64,000 bases of DNA from Nonomuraea jiangxiensis (lineage in GTDB: Bacteria > Actinomycetota > Actinomycetes > Streptosporangiales > Streptosporangiaceae), in the NCBI RefSeq assembly GCF_900099965.1, contig NZ_FNDJ01000004.1, positions 496,001 to 560,000 of the forward strand, read 5' to 3'. The notes below the pieces were generated by a model that ran no database searches, was not told the origin of the DNA, and was given only the letters and a program-made list of their open reading frames with translations. Shown piece by piece: positions 28,416 to 36,727 of the stretch; positions within the stretch are counted from its first letter, which is position 1, and each line of letters starts with the position of its first letter. Position numbers and translations under genes: made by a program.

Positions 28416-29399
28416 TTACGTCCTCTCATGGGGTGTCGGATGGCTGTCGGAAAGCGAGCGCCGGACGGCGAGCCTGGCCGCGGCCAGGCTCGCCCAGGCG
28501 GTGAACTCGACGAGCGTCAGGTCGCTCGGCTCCTGGCGCCTGAACTCGGCCACGACCTCCTGGTCGACCTGGTAGGAGGCCATGGCGGTGAGCAGGGCCA
28601 GGCGGGCGGCCGGACGCTGGGCCGGCGGCAGGCCGGACACCGGCTCGGCCAGCCAGGCGCGGCTCGGGCCCGGCGGAGTGCCGTCCCATCCGTCGAGGCA
28701 GGACGTGACCAGCTCGCGGACGCCCTGCGGCACCGAGCGGCGCCCCGCGGCGTCGATGGCCGCGGCGGCACCGGCGAAGGCGCCGGCCAGGTGCGGCACG
28801 TCGCGGGCCCACGCCAGGTCGGCCGGCAGCGGCGCCGGGGCCAGCAGCGCGGCCGCCGCGCCGGGGGCCCGGGGCTTGGCCGCGGCCGGTCGCATGATCA
28901 GGCCGAACAGCCGCAGCATCAGCCCGCGGGCCGCCACGGGCAGCCGCGGCGGCAGCGGTGACGGACCGAGGAAGACGTTGACCATGCGGTTGAGGTAGTG
29001 GAACGTGGCGCTGACCGCGACCAGCTCCGGCGAGCGGGCCGGGCCGCCCGCCGGGGCCGGCCGGGTGCGCAGCAGGGCGTCCAGCGTGGCCTGGTGCACG
29101 TCCACGCAGTAGGGGCAGGAGTTGGCACGGGACACCTCGGCGGCGACCGCCTCCTTGGTCTCCCTGCTGTGCGTGCCCTCGGCGAGCAGCGACTCCCGCA
29201 GCATGGCCCAGGAGGCGGCCAGGGTCTGCGGGGCGGGGGAGTGCAGGATCACCGGCGGTGCCAGCATCCCGAACTCCCGCTCCACCTGCGCGTACACCTG
29301 CGCCACCAGGCCCTGCGCGGCGGCCGGGCGGACCGGGGTGACGTGCCGGACCTGCGCCAGCACGCCCGGCAGCGTCGCCTTGGTGAGCATCTCGCCCAT
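28416..29399 (-). CDS. AhpD-like (carboxymuconolactone decarboxylase family) protein
   Basis: 327 aa. The AhpD motif SCPYCVDVH (CxxC plus His) lies near residue 95 after EAVAAEVSRAN, so peroxidase or disulfide chemistry is possible. The C-terminal half is Ala/Pro-rich and may be a second, degenerate helical copy. It is longer than free-standing AhpD proteins (about 175 aa). It starts 12 bp after the GMC gene. A role in handling oxidised intermediates of enediyne tailoring is conjecture. Confidence 0.72.
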   Translation of the reverse strand: MGEMLTKATLPGVLAQVRHVTPVRPAAAQGLVAQVYAQVEREFGMLAPPVILHSPAPQTLAASWAMLRESLLAEGTHSRETKEAVAAEVSRANSCPYCVDVHQATLDALLRTRPAPAGGPARSPELVAVSATFHYLNRMVNVFLGPSPLPPRLPVAARGLMLRLFGLIMRPAAAKPRAPGAAAALLAPAPLPADLAWARDVPHLAGAFAGAAAAIDAAGRRSVPQGVRELVTSCLDGWDGTPPGPSRAWLAEPVSGLPPAQRPAARLALLTAMASYQVDQEVVAEFRRQEPSDLTLVEFTAWASLAAARLAVRRSLSDSHPTPHERT

Positions 29400-29411
29400 C
29401 GCGGGGCCCTC

Positions 29412-31067
29412 CTATCCGCGCAGCAGTCCGGCCACCTGGCCGGCCACGCCCCGCCGCCCGCTGGTGGCCCCGTCGGGCGCGGGCGCTCCGTAGACGACCT
29501 CGACGCCTCGCTCGCGGGCCGCCGCCACGATGGCGGGGACGGCCCGCTCGGCGAGCGCGGCGATGGTCATCGCGGGGTTCACGGTCAGGGCCCCGGGTAC
29601 GGCGGAGCCGTCGGTGACGAAGATTCCGGGGTGGCCGCGTACCTCGTGCCGGTCGTCCAGTGCCGAGGTGGCGGGATCGTCACCGATGCGGCAGGAGGAC
29701 AGCGGGTGGACGGTGTAGGCGCCGATGACGTCGTTGGTCCAGGCCGTGACGGTGGCCAGCCCGTCGCGCTCCAGGATCTCCTTCACCTCGGCGTCCGCCA
29801 TGGCCCAGGCCCGCAGGGTGGTCTCCGACGGGTTGTACCGCAGGCGGCCCACGCCCAGCATCTGCTGCGACAGCCGGTCGGCGTTGCCGGTGGCGGGCGG
29901 CGGCCCGAACACGCCCTCGTTGTCGTCCTCGATCATCTGGAAGATGATCAGCCAGGAGCGCCAGCGCGCCAGCATCTCCTTCTTCTTGACGCCGAACCAG
30001 GTGGGGCCGTCCCCCTCGGGCACCTGTGCGAGCACGGTGCCGAGGCCGGGCGGGAAGTAGAGCTGTTCGAGCGAGTAACGGGTGTATTCGGGCAGCGAGG
30101 GGTCCAGCCGGTCCCAGTTGGCCACGGTCGGCCCCTTGCCGATCTGGTTGGCCTCGTAGGCCAGGCCGCCGGGCCGCGACAGGCCGAGCACCTCGCGTAC
30201 CTTGTCCTCGTCGAACACCGCGGTGTTGAGCCGCTCGCCGTTGCCGGAGAAGTAGCGGCCCACGGCGTGCGGCATCGGCCCCAGCTCCGCCTCGCTGCGC
30301 TGCAGGATGACGGGTGTGGCCCCGGCGCCGGCGGCCAGTACGATGATCTTCGCGTCGATGGTGCCGCCCGGGCTCCTGAGCCGGTAGTCCTCCTCGTCGA
30401 TGAGGTCGTAGTGGACCCGGTAGCCGCCGTCGTCGGTCCTGGAGATGCGCTGCACCTCGTGCAGCGGCCGGATCTGCGTGCCGTGCGCGATGGCCGCGGG
30501 CAGGTAGTTGGTCAGCAGCGAGCGCTTGGCGTCGAAGCGGCAGCCGGACATCATCCAGTTGCAGTTGACGCACCTGTCGTTGTCCACCGCCACCGGCACC
30601 GGGTTGGCGGTGCGGCCCGCGTGGTCGCACGCCGCCGCCCAGAGCCCGCCGGCGTAGGTGACGTCGTTCCAGCCCTGCGTGGTGACCGGCATCGACTCGG
30701 CCACCCGGTCGTACCAGGGGTCGAGGGTGGAGCGGCTGACGGCGGCCGGCCACATGCGCCTGCCGATGCTGCCGTGCCGCTCGAAGACGAAGCCAGGGGC
30801 GCGCGGCATCGCGGCGAAGTAGACGACGCTGCCGCCGCCCACGCAGTTGCCGCCGAGCACGCTCATGCCGTCGCCCACGACGAAGTCGAAGGCGCGGGTG
30901 TAGGAGGAGCCGAGCTTGAAGTCGTGCTCGAAGTCCTCGCCCTCCAGCCACGGGCCGCGTTCGAGCACCACCACGCGGGCGCCGCCGGCCGACAGGTGGT
31001 AGGCCGCGATCGCGCCGCCGAAGCCGCTGCCGACGACGAGGACGTCGGTGCGTTCGCTAGTGGTCAT
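29412..31067 (-). CDS. GMC-family FAD-dependent oxidoreductase
   Basis: 551 aa. N-terminal FAD-binding GSGFGGAIAAYHLS is followed by VLERG, and the GMC-type GGNCVGGGSVVY comes next. The C-terminal IGAYTVHPLSSCRIG and TVNPAMTIAALAER match the catalytic His and FAD-closing regions of cholesterol-oxidase-like enzymes. An unusual Cys-rich loop CVNCNWMMSGC lies near residue 165. ATG overlaps the stop of the small upstream gene (ATGA). Enediyne clusters contain a conserved oxidoreductase of this kind (I believe the E9 type, not certain); oxidation of a core or sugar alcohol is likely. Confidence 0.85.
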   Translation of the reverse strand: MTTSERTDVLVVGSGFGGAIAAYHLSAGGARVVVLERGPWLEGEDFEHDFKLGSSYTRAFDFVVGDGMSVLGGNCVGGGSVVYFAAMPRAPGFVFERHGSIGRRMWPAAVSRSTLDPWYDRVAESMPVTTQGWNDVTYAGGLWAAACDHAGRTANPVPVAVDNDRCVNCNWMMSGCRFDAKRSLLTNYLPAAIAHGTQIRPLHEVQRISRTDDGGYRVHYDLIDEEDYRLRSPGGTIDAKIIVLAAGAGATPVILQRSEAELGPMPHAVGRYFSGNGERLNTAVFDEDKVREVLGLSRPGGLAYEANQIGKGPTVANWDRLDPSLPEYTRYSLEQLYFPPGLGTVLAQVPEGDGPTWFGVKKKEMLARWRSWLIIFQMIEDDNEGVFGPPPATGNADRLSQQMLGVGRLRYNPSETTLRAWAMADAEVKEILERDGLATVTAWTNDVIGAYTVHPLSSCRIGDDPATSALDDRHEVRGHPGIFVTDGSAVPGALTVNPAMTIAALAERAVPAIVAAARERGVEVVYGAPAPDGATSGRRGVAGQVAGLLRG

Positions 31068-31621
31068 GGCAGGCTCCCCGTGGGAATCGTGTCCGGATGC
31101 GGGTCGGCGAGCTTGCGGCCGTAGGAGAAGTCGGGGAACCTCCACAGGCCGTCGGCGCCGGGCTTGGCGATGCCCAGGGCGGTCAGTCCCGGGTGGCCCG
31201 CGGCGATCGCCTCGGCGGTGTTGAGATGGGCCGCGGAGTCGTAGGCCATGTAGCTGAACAGGGCCAGGCTGATCCACAGCTCCTTCTCGCGGTGACCGGG
31301 TGTGGTCAGCCGCCCCACCAGGGCCGTACGGTGCTCGAACGGCAGCGCGACGAACGGCGGGACGTCCTGGTCGAGCTCCAGGCCGAGCTCCTCGGCGTAG
31401 GCCAGGGCGTGCCCGTCCAGCGCCGCCGCGAAGTCGTCGAGCCCGTCGTGGACCCCCGTCGCCGACCACTGCAGCAGGTCGAGGGCGCCGGCCGCGACGG
31501 CGCCTGCGCCCGGCGCCGCGCCCGCGACGGCCCGGTCGTCCGGCGTCCGCTTCTCGCCCGGGAGTATGGTGTCGGCGAACGCCTCGATGGTCAGGATGCT
31601 ATTCCGTGTCGGCAATGGCAT
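31064..31621 (-). CDS. small partner protein of the GMC oxidoreductase (gluconate-dehydrogenase-gamma/DUF5987-like)
   Basis: 185 aa. FADTILPGEKRTPDD at the start, FEHRTALVGRL in the middle and FSYMAYDSAA resemble the small subunits encoded upstream of GMC oxidoreductases. There is no clear Tat signal. It overlaps the sigma-factor gene by 31 bp at its 5' end and the GMC gene by 4 bp at its 3' end, so the three are coupled. It is probably a subunit or chaperone for the flavoenzyme. Confidence 0.68.
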   Translation of the reverse strand: MPLPTRNSILTIEAFADTILPGEKRTPDDRAVAGAAPGAGAVAAGALDLLQWSATGVHDGLDDFAAALDGHALAYAEELGLELDQDVPPFVALPFEHRTALVGRLTTPGHREKELWISLALFSYMAYDSAAHLNTAEAIAAGHPGLTALGIAKPGADGLWRFPDFSYGRKLADPHPDTIPTGSLP

Positions 31622-32217
31622 GCGGGTACCTCCCCTTTCCTTGGGGCCTCTTGGGATTCGCCGTCCGCGTCATCGGGCGGTGGCGGGGCGGGTGGCTCCT
31701 CCTCAGGGCCGGCCTCCAGCGCCGAACGGAGCGCGGCCAGGGCCCGGACAGTCTGGCTGCGCACCGTCGAGCAGCTGCTGCCCATGACCCTGGCCGTCTC
31801 CTCCACGCTGCGGTCCTCCCAGTAGCGCAGCACGACGGCGGTCCGCTGTCGGGGTGCGAGGGCCGCCAGGGCGTCGAAGAGCCGGAGCCGGTCGTCGAGC
31901 GGGCGGTAGGGGTCGGGCAGCGGTGGAGGCTCTGGGGGCAGGTCGTACAGGACCTCACGCGACCAGCGGTGGGCCCGCCGGTCGCTGATGATCAGCCGGG
32001 TCATGATCGCGTACGTGTAGCGGGCCATCTTGTCCCGGCTCTGCAGGAGTTCCCATCGGCGGTAAATGGCGATGAGCGTTCGCTGGACGAGATCGTCGGC
32101 CTCGTACCAGTCGGAGGAAAGCCGGAAGGCCATGCGCCGTAGCGTCGGCCGGGCTTTCTTAACATAGCGCGTGAAATCGTCGTCCGACGCCGTCGCCATT
32201 AGGTTACGCTTCATCAT
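31591..32217 (-). CDS. ECF RNA polymerase sigma factor (SigE-like family)
   Basis: 208 aa. Region 2 is seen as YEADDLVQRTLIAIYRRW and RYTYAIMTRLIISDRR; region 4 as LAPRQRTAVVLRYWEDRSVEETARVMG with STVRSQTVRAL. A Pro/Glu-rich tail of about 35 residues follows. No anti-sigma gene is adjacent; the next gene starts inside its 3' end. A sigma factor heading an operon of redox genes suggests its own regulon, perhaps answering redox or product stress. Confidence 0.85.
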   Translation of the reverse strand: MMKRNLMATASDDDFTRYVKKARPTLRRMAFRLSSDWYEADDLVQRTLIAIYRRWELLQSRDKMARYTYAIMTRLIISDRRAHRWSREVLYDLPPEPPPLPDPYRPLDDRLRLFDALAALAPRQRTAVVLRYWEDRSVEETARVMGSSCSTVRSQTVRALAALRSALEAGPEEEPPAPPPPDDADGESQEAPRKGEVPACHCRHGIAS

Positions 32218-32393
32218 GACAATCGCAGCATTGTAGGCATTTACGAGATTCTGCGGAATGTCTCCAGAATTGTCCTTTATATACCAGGGGGCAACCCCTA
32301 TTCGACCCTGGAGACCCCACGCTCGCCGAGGTCAGACCCGACAAATTGCTTCCATCAATTCCCGATAAATCACGCCAGCATTACCATCGCGAC
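32218..32393. promoter_or_regulatory. divergent intergenic region, sigma factor versus metallophosphoesterase
   Basis: 176 bp, noticeably richer in A/T than the flanking genes (for example around 32255-32300 and 32340-32370), as expected of promoters. No boxes assigned. Confidence 0.35.
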
Positions 32394-33299
32394 GTGGGCG
32401 ATTCCAAGAGAACCGACGGGAGCTTGCTGGCCATCAGCGATCTCCATGTCGCCTATCCGGAGAATCGGGCCCTCGTCGAGGAGCTGCGTCCGGACGGCGA
32501 CGGCGACTGGTTGCTGGTCGCCGGCGACGTCGGGGAGCGGATCTCCGACATCGAGTGGGCGCTCGGCCTGCTCAGCGAGCGCTTCGAGACGGTGGTGTGG
32601 GCGCCGGGCAACCACGAGCTGTGGACCCCGCACCACGACCCCAGCCAGCTGCGCGGGGACGACCGTTACCGGCAGCTGGTGCAGCTGTGCAGGCGGCTCG
32701 GCGTGATCACACCGGAGGATCCCTATCCCGTCTGGCGGGGTGAGGGCGGCCCGGTCACGGTCGCGCCGCTGTTCGTCCTGTACGACTACACCTTCAGGCC
32801 CGCGCACCTCAGCAGGGCCGAGGCGCTCGCCATGGCACGGGAATCGGGGGTGATCTGCACGGATGAGTTCTTTCTGCACCCCCATCCGTACCCGAGCCGC
32901 GCTGACTGGTGCCAGGCGCGGCTCAGGGAGACCGAGCGCCTGCTCGACGCCCGCGACCACCGGTTGCCCACGGTGCTGGTCAACCACTTCCCGCTGGTCC
33001 GCGAGCCCACCGACGTGCTCCGCCACCCCCTGTTCGCCCAGTGGTGCGGCACGGAGGGCACCGCGGACTGGCATCTGCGCTACCGTGCCGCCGCGGTGGT
33101 CTACGGGCACCTGCACATCCCCAGAACGAGCTGGCACGACGGCGTGCGCTTCGAGGAGGTGTCGCTCGGCTATCCGCACGAGCGGCATCCGCGGCACCGC
33201 GAGCGCCCGCTGAGACGCATTCTCCCGTACGCGCGGACCGATGAGTCCGCCGACCACTCTGCGTGCCCGGGCCGCCCTCGCGGTCACGGCCCGACATAA
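32394..33299 (+). CDS. metallophosphoesterase
   Basis: About 301 aa. All calcineurin-like metal motifs are in order: ISDLH, AGDVGE, PGNHE, VNHF and YGHLHIP. The GTG at 32394 is chosen because the homologous part begins soon after; an in-frame TTG at 32346 is possible and no strong ribosome site supports either. The C-terminus is Arg/His-rich. The substrate (phosphodiester or phosphomonoester) cannot be told. It may act on a phosphorylated intermediate or be a cluster protection gene. Confidence 0.78.
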   Translation: MGDSKRTDGSLLAISDLHVAYPENRALVEELRPDGDGDWLLVAGDVGERISDIEWALGLLSERFETVVWAPGNHELWTPHHDPSQLRGDDRYRQLVQLCRRLGVITPEDPYPVWRGEGGPVTVAPLFVLYDYTFRPAHLSRAEALAMARESGVICTDEFFLHPHPYPSRADWCQARLRETERLLDARDHRLPTVLVNHFPLVREPTDVLRHPLFAQWCGTEGTADWHLRYRAAAVVYGHLHIPRTSWHDGVRFEEVSLGYPHERHPRHRERPLRRILPYARTDESADHSACPGRPRGHGPT

Positions 33300-33436
33300 A
33301 GAGCCCCACCGCTGCCCGTAGCTGTGCAGCATTTTCCCGACCTCACGGCGTGTCATAGAGAAGAGCCGAGCCCGCCACGGTTTTCCACCCCTGGGAAATG
33401 GCCGGGCAGACGCCCTAAATACGCGGGGGAGGGGCA

Positions 33437-34228
33437 ATGGAGAGAGATATAGAGGAAGCCGTACTGAGAGCCGTTGAATTGATGTACGAAAACCTGGGAG
33501 ACGAGCTCACCGTTGATGACCTCGCCAGACGGGCGATGTTCAGCAAGTTCCACTTCTCCAGGGTTTTCCAGCGGGCCACCGGGCTGTCGCCTGGCCGGTT
33601 CCTGTCGGCCGTCCGGCTGCAGGAGGCCAAGCGGCTGCTGGTGACCACGAACCTGACCGTCACAGAGATCAGCCACCGGGTGGGCTTCTCCAGCGTGGGC
33701 ACGTTCAGCTCACGCTTCACCGGCAGCGTGGGGACCGCTCCCACCGTGTACCGCCAGTCCATGGGCGCGCCGCAGCCGAAGTTCCTCGGCAACGGCCACC
33801 ACCACGGCGGTCTCAACGGGCAGTCCAACGGCCGGCCGGAGGGCGGCGCCCGGGTAGTCCGCGGTGCCATCCTGTCGCCGCTGCCCGACCGGCCCGTCTT
33901 CGCGGGCATGTTCCCGCACCGCATCATGGAGGGCCGCCCGGTCGCCTACACCGTGCTGCCCCAGCCGGGGCCGTTCCTGCTGTTCGACGTGCCCGAAGGC
34001 GAGTGGCACCTGATCGCGCAGTCGGTCGAGGCCGGCCGGGAGGACACGCTGAACCATCCTCCGGGCGGCGACCGGGCGCTGTGCGTCGGCCGCCACGGTC
34101 CCATCACCGTGCGGCAGGGCGCTCCCGTCGCGCGGGTGGACCTGCGGCTGCGGCCGATGCGCCCGATGGACCCCCCGGCCCTGCTGGCGATGCGCGACCT
34201 GCTGGCCAACCCCGGCCCCGCCGGCTGA
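33437..34228 (+). CDS. AraC/XylS-family transcriptional regulator
   Basis: 263 aa with the DNA-binding domain at the N-terminus: LTVDDLARRAMFSKFHFSRVF and TVTEISHRVGFSSVGTFSSRF are the two helix-turn-helices. The rest (GRPVAYTVLPQPGPFLLFDVP) looks like a ligand or sensor domain. GGGGGAGGGG precedes the ATG. Its last residues (NPGPAG) and stop are encoded by the first copy of a 26-bp tandem repeat. It is convergent to the PKSE operon. C-1027 also has an AraC-type regulator (SgcR2), so cluster control is likely. Confidence 0.85.
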   Translation: MERDIEEAVLRAVELMYENLGDELTVDDLARRAMFSKFHFSRVFQRATGLSPGRFLSAVRLQEAKRLLVTTNLTVTEISHRVGFSSVGTFSSRFTGSVGTAPTVYRQSMGAPQPKFLGNGHHHGGLNGQSNGRPEGGARVVRGAILSPLPDRPVFAGMFPHRIMEGRPVAYTVLPQPGPFLLFDVPEGEWHLIAQSVEAGREDTLNHPPGGDRALCVGRHGPITVRQGAPVARVDLRLRPMRPMDPPALLAMRDLLANPGPAG

Positions 34229-34340
34229 GCCCGTTCCCCGGCCCCGCCGGCTGAGCCCGTTCCCCGGCCCCGCCGGCTGAGCCCGTTCCCCGGCCCCGCC
34301 GGTTGAGCCCGTTTCCCCGGCCCCGCCGGTTGAGCCCAGG
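34211..34340. repeat. 26-bp tandem repeat at the end of the AraC gene
   Basis: Five copies with starts spaced 26, 26, 26 and 27 bp (CTGAGCCC at 34225, 34251, 34277; TTGAGCCC at 34303, 34330). Each copy holds a CCGGC-CCC-GCCGG mini-hairpin. The first copy encodes the regulator's C-terminus and stop. It may also serve as a terminator region for the convergent genes. Confidence 0.92.
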
Positions 34341-34364
34341 GCCGGGGATCGCGCCCGCCGCCGC

Positions 34365-35729
34365 TCAGGCCCCCACTCGTACGGGCCTGGCGGCGTGCAC
34401 GGTCATCGGCAGCCCGCCGCGCACCCGCAGTGACAGCATCGGCTCGGGCTCGGCCCGGTAGCCGGGCACGAGGGAGAGCCGCAGATCGCGCGCCACCATG
34501 GCGATCACGAACGTGGCCTCCATCATCCCCAGGTGATTGCCCACGCAGAACCGCGGCCCGGCGCCGAACGGGATGTAGGCGTAACGCGGCCGCCCGGCAG
34601 GCTGCCCGGGATCGAACCGGTCCGGGTCGAACCGCTCGGGATCCGTCCAGAACGCCTCGTGCCGGTGCAGCGTGTACGGGCTGATCAGCACGTCCGAGCC
34701 GGCCGGCACCCGGTATCCGCCCACCTCGTCGTCGGCCACGGCCTGCCGCGGCAGCATCCACACGGGCGGCCGCAGCCGCATGACCTCCTGCACCACCATC
34801 GCGGTGTACGTGAGTTCGCGCAGGTCGTCGTAGCCGGGCAGCCGGTCGCCGAGCACCTCGACGGCCTCGGCGTGCAGCCGCCGGCGCACCTCCGGATGCC
34901 GGTCGAGGTAGTAGAAGGTCCACGACAGCGTGCTGGCCGTCGTCTCGTGCCCGGCCAGCAGGATGGTGACCAGCTCGTCCCGCATGCGCTGCTTGGCGAC
35001 CGCCGGGTCCGTCTCGGAAGCGGTCGAGACGATCAGCCGGGACACCACGTCGTCGCCGTCGGCGCCACGCGCCAGGCGGTCGGCGACCAGGTGCTCGACC
35101 ACCCGCCGCAACTCCCTGTCGGCCCGCCAGAAGCGGCGCTGCTTGGGCAGCGGCGTCCACAGCGGCACCATGCCCAGCGTGACCATCTCGAACATGGCCA
35201 GGTCCTGCACGGCCTCGAAGGAGTGACCGATGGTCTCGAAGCCGGCCAGGTCGGCGTCGAGCAGGGTGTGCCCGAGCACGTTCAGGCTGAGCCCCGTCAT
35301 CTCGCCGGCCACGTCCACCGGCAGCCCGTCCTCGTGCGCGCGCAGCCGCTCCACCAGGGCCGCCCCCGCCTCGGCGATCACCCGCGCCTGACCGGCGATC
35401 CGCTTGTTCTGGAACACCGGCTGGATCGTGCGGCGCTGCTTGCGCCACAGCTCGCCCTCGCTGGTCAGCAGCCCGTCGCCGATGGCCCGGCGGGCCTGGA
35501 CCAGGCCGATCCCCTTGCGGTAGTTGGCGGCGTTGTCGGCCAGTACGTGCTTGGCGTGGTCGGGGTGGTTGAAGAAGTAGAGCGCCTTGGGGCCGATGCG
35601 CAGCCTGACGGCGTCGCCGTAACGGGTGGCGTACGTCATCATGCCCAGCCGGTCGGTGGCGAGCTTCTTGAACAGGCCGGGACCGGCCGTCAGCGGCGGG
35701 CCCGGCGGCACCCGGCGGGCCGCGCTCAT
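34365..35729 (-). CDS. cytochrome P450 (enediyne E7 type)
   Basis: 454 aa. I-helix LLAGHETTAS, ExxR in QEVMRLRPP and the heme loop FGAGPRFCVGNHLG with the axial Cys near residue 400. There is no signal or anchor. ATG overlaps the flavin reductase stop (ATGA), making it the last gene of the core operon. A P450 in this position is conserved among enediyne cassettes. It needs an external ferredoxin system, not seen here. Likely role: hydroxylation or epoxidation of the core. Confidence 0.9.
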   Translation of the reverse strand: MSAARRVPPGPPLTAGPGLFKKLATDRLGMMTYATRYGDAVRLRIGPKALYFFNHPDHAKHVLADNAANYRKGIGLVQARRAIGDGLLTSEGELWRKQRRTIQPVFQNKRIAGQARVIAEAGAALVERLRAHEDGLPVDVAGEMTGLSLNVLGHTLLDADLAGFETIGHSFEAVQDLAMFEMVTLGMVPLWTPLPKQRRFWRADRELRRVVEHLVADRLARGADGDDVVSRLIVSTASETDPAVAKQRMRDELVTILLAGHETTASTLSWTFYYLDRHPEVRRRLHAEAVEVLGDRLPGYDDLRELTYTAMVVQEVMRLRPPVWMLPRQAVADDEVGGYRVPAGSDVLISPYTLHRHEAFWTDPERFDPDRFDPGQPAGRPRYAYIPFGAGPRFCVGNHLGMMEATFVIAMVARDLRLSLVPGYRAEPEPMLSLRVRGGLPMTVHAARPVRVGA

Positions 35730-36265
35730 GACGGCACCTCGTACCAGTCGGGGGTGACCGTGCGGAACCTGCCCTGGGCGACCAGCAGCGGGTCGAGGTC
35801 GGTGGGGCGGTCCACGGACAGCACCCGCCCCACGAAGATCGTGTGATCGCCCCCGTCGTAGGAGCGCCACGTCTCGCACTCGAACTCGGCCAGCGTGCCG
35901 CTGAGCAGCGGCACGCCGGTCAGGTCCCCGGGCCGCCAGTCGACCTGGTCGAACTGGGCGAGGCCCAGCGTACGCAGCCGGTTGGCGAAATGCCGGGCCG
36001 CCGTCTCCTGGTCGGCCGACAGCACCGACACCCCGAAGAAACTGCTCTCGCTGAGGTAGCGGTGCATGAGCGCGTTGCGATCGACGCAGACCAGCAGGAG
36101 CGGCGGGTCGAGCGACACGGAGGTGAAGGAGTTGGCGGTCATGGCGTGCGGGGTGGGCTCGCCGGTGGTGATCACCGTGACGCCCGTGGCGAAGGTGCCG
36201 AACGCCCGCCGCAGCCTCATGGCGTCCGTCAGCCCCAGGGACAACGGTGAATCGTGCACTTTCAC
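35726..36265 (-). CDS. NAD(P)H:flavin reductase (SgcE6 type)
   Basis: 179 aa. The split-barrel flavin reductase signature is clear: FATGVTVITTG, MTANSFTSVSLDPPLLLVCVD, then FFGVSVLSA and DHTIFVGRVL. It supplies FADH2 to two-component monooxygenases; in this window the HpaB-like and acyl-CoA-dehydrogenase-like enzymes are candidates. It starts 28 bp after the thioesterase stop. Confidence 0.88.
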   Translation of the reverse strand: MKVHDSPLSLGLTDAMRLRRAFGTFATGVTVITTGEPTPHAMTANSFTSVSLDPPLLLVCVDRNALMHRYLSESSFFGVSVLSADQETAARHFANRLRTLGLAQFDQVDWRPGDLTGVPLLSGTLAEFECETWRSYDGGDHTIFVGRVLSVDRPTDLDPLLVAQGRFRTVTPDWYEVPS

Positions 36266-36293
36266 GCTCGGCCTCCTGCCTGTCGATCCCTGA

Positions 36294-36725
36294 CTACGCC
36301 GCGTACGGCTCCAGCGCCCGGGTGAGCGCCTCCGGCACCCTGGCGGGCACCGTCCTGGTGTTCGGCCCGCGCATGCACGCCACGCGCTGCCGCCCGCGGG
36401 CCACGAGCGTCTCCGGCCCCCCGGCCGGGTCCAGCCGCACGTAGTCGAAGCTGAACTCGACCTGCGTCTGGGCCAGCTCGACCAGGCGCATCCTGATGGA
36501 CAGGTCGTCGAAGGCGGTGATCTCGGCGAAGAACTCGCAGTCGACCTTCAGCGTGAACAGCTTCAGGTCGTCCTGCAGGTCGGCCAGCACGTCGGGGGCG
36601 TGCAGCTTGAGGAACATCTCCCGGCAGCGCCCCTGCCAGCGCAGGTAGTTGACGTAGTAGACGTTGCCCACGATGTTGGTCTCCTCGAAACCGACCGTGT
36701 GCAGATACTCGAAGTACTTGGCCAT
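36294..36725 (-). CDS. tebC: enediyne thioesterase, hot-dog fold (E10)
   Basis: 143 aa. The TEBC signature EETNIVGNVYYVNYLRWQGR is at the N-terminus, with VDCEFFAEITAFDDLSIRM following. As in other members the usual 4-HBT Asp nucleophile is absent from this segment. It releases the linear polyene made by PKSE. It begins 2 bp after the PKSE stop. Confidence 0.95.
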   Translation of the reverse strand: MAKYFEYLHTVGFEETNIVGNVYYVNYLRWQGRCREMFLKLHAPDVLADLQDDLKLFTLKVDCEFFAEITAFDDLSIRMRLVELAQTQVEFSFDYVRLDPAGGPETLVARGRQRVACMRGPNTRTVPARVPEALTRALEPYAA

Positions 36726-36727
36726 GG

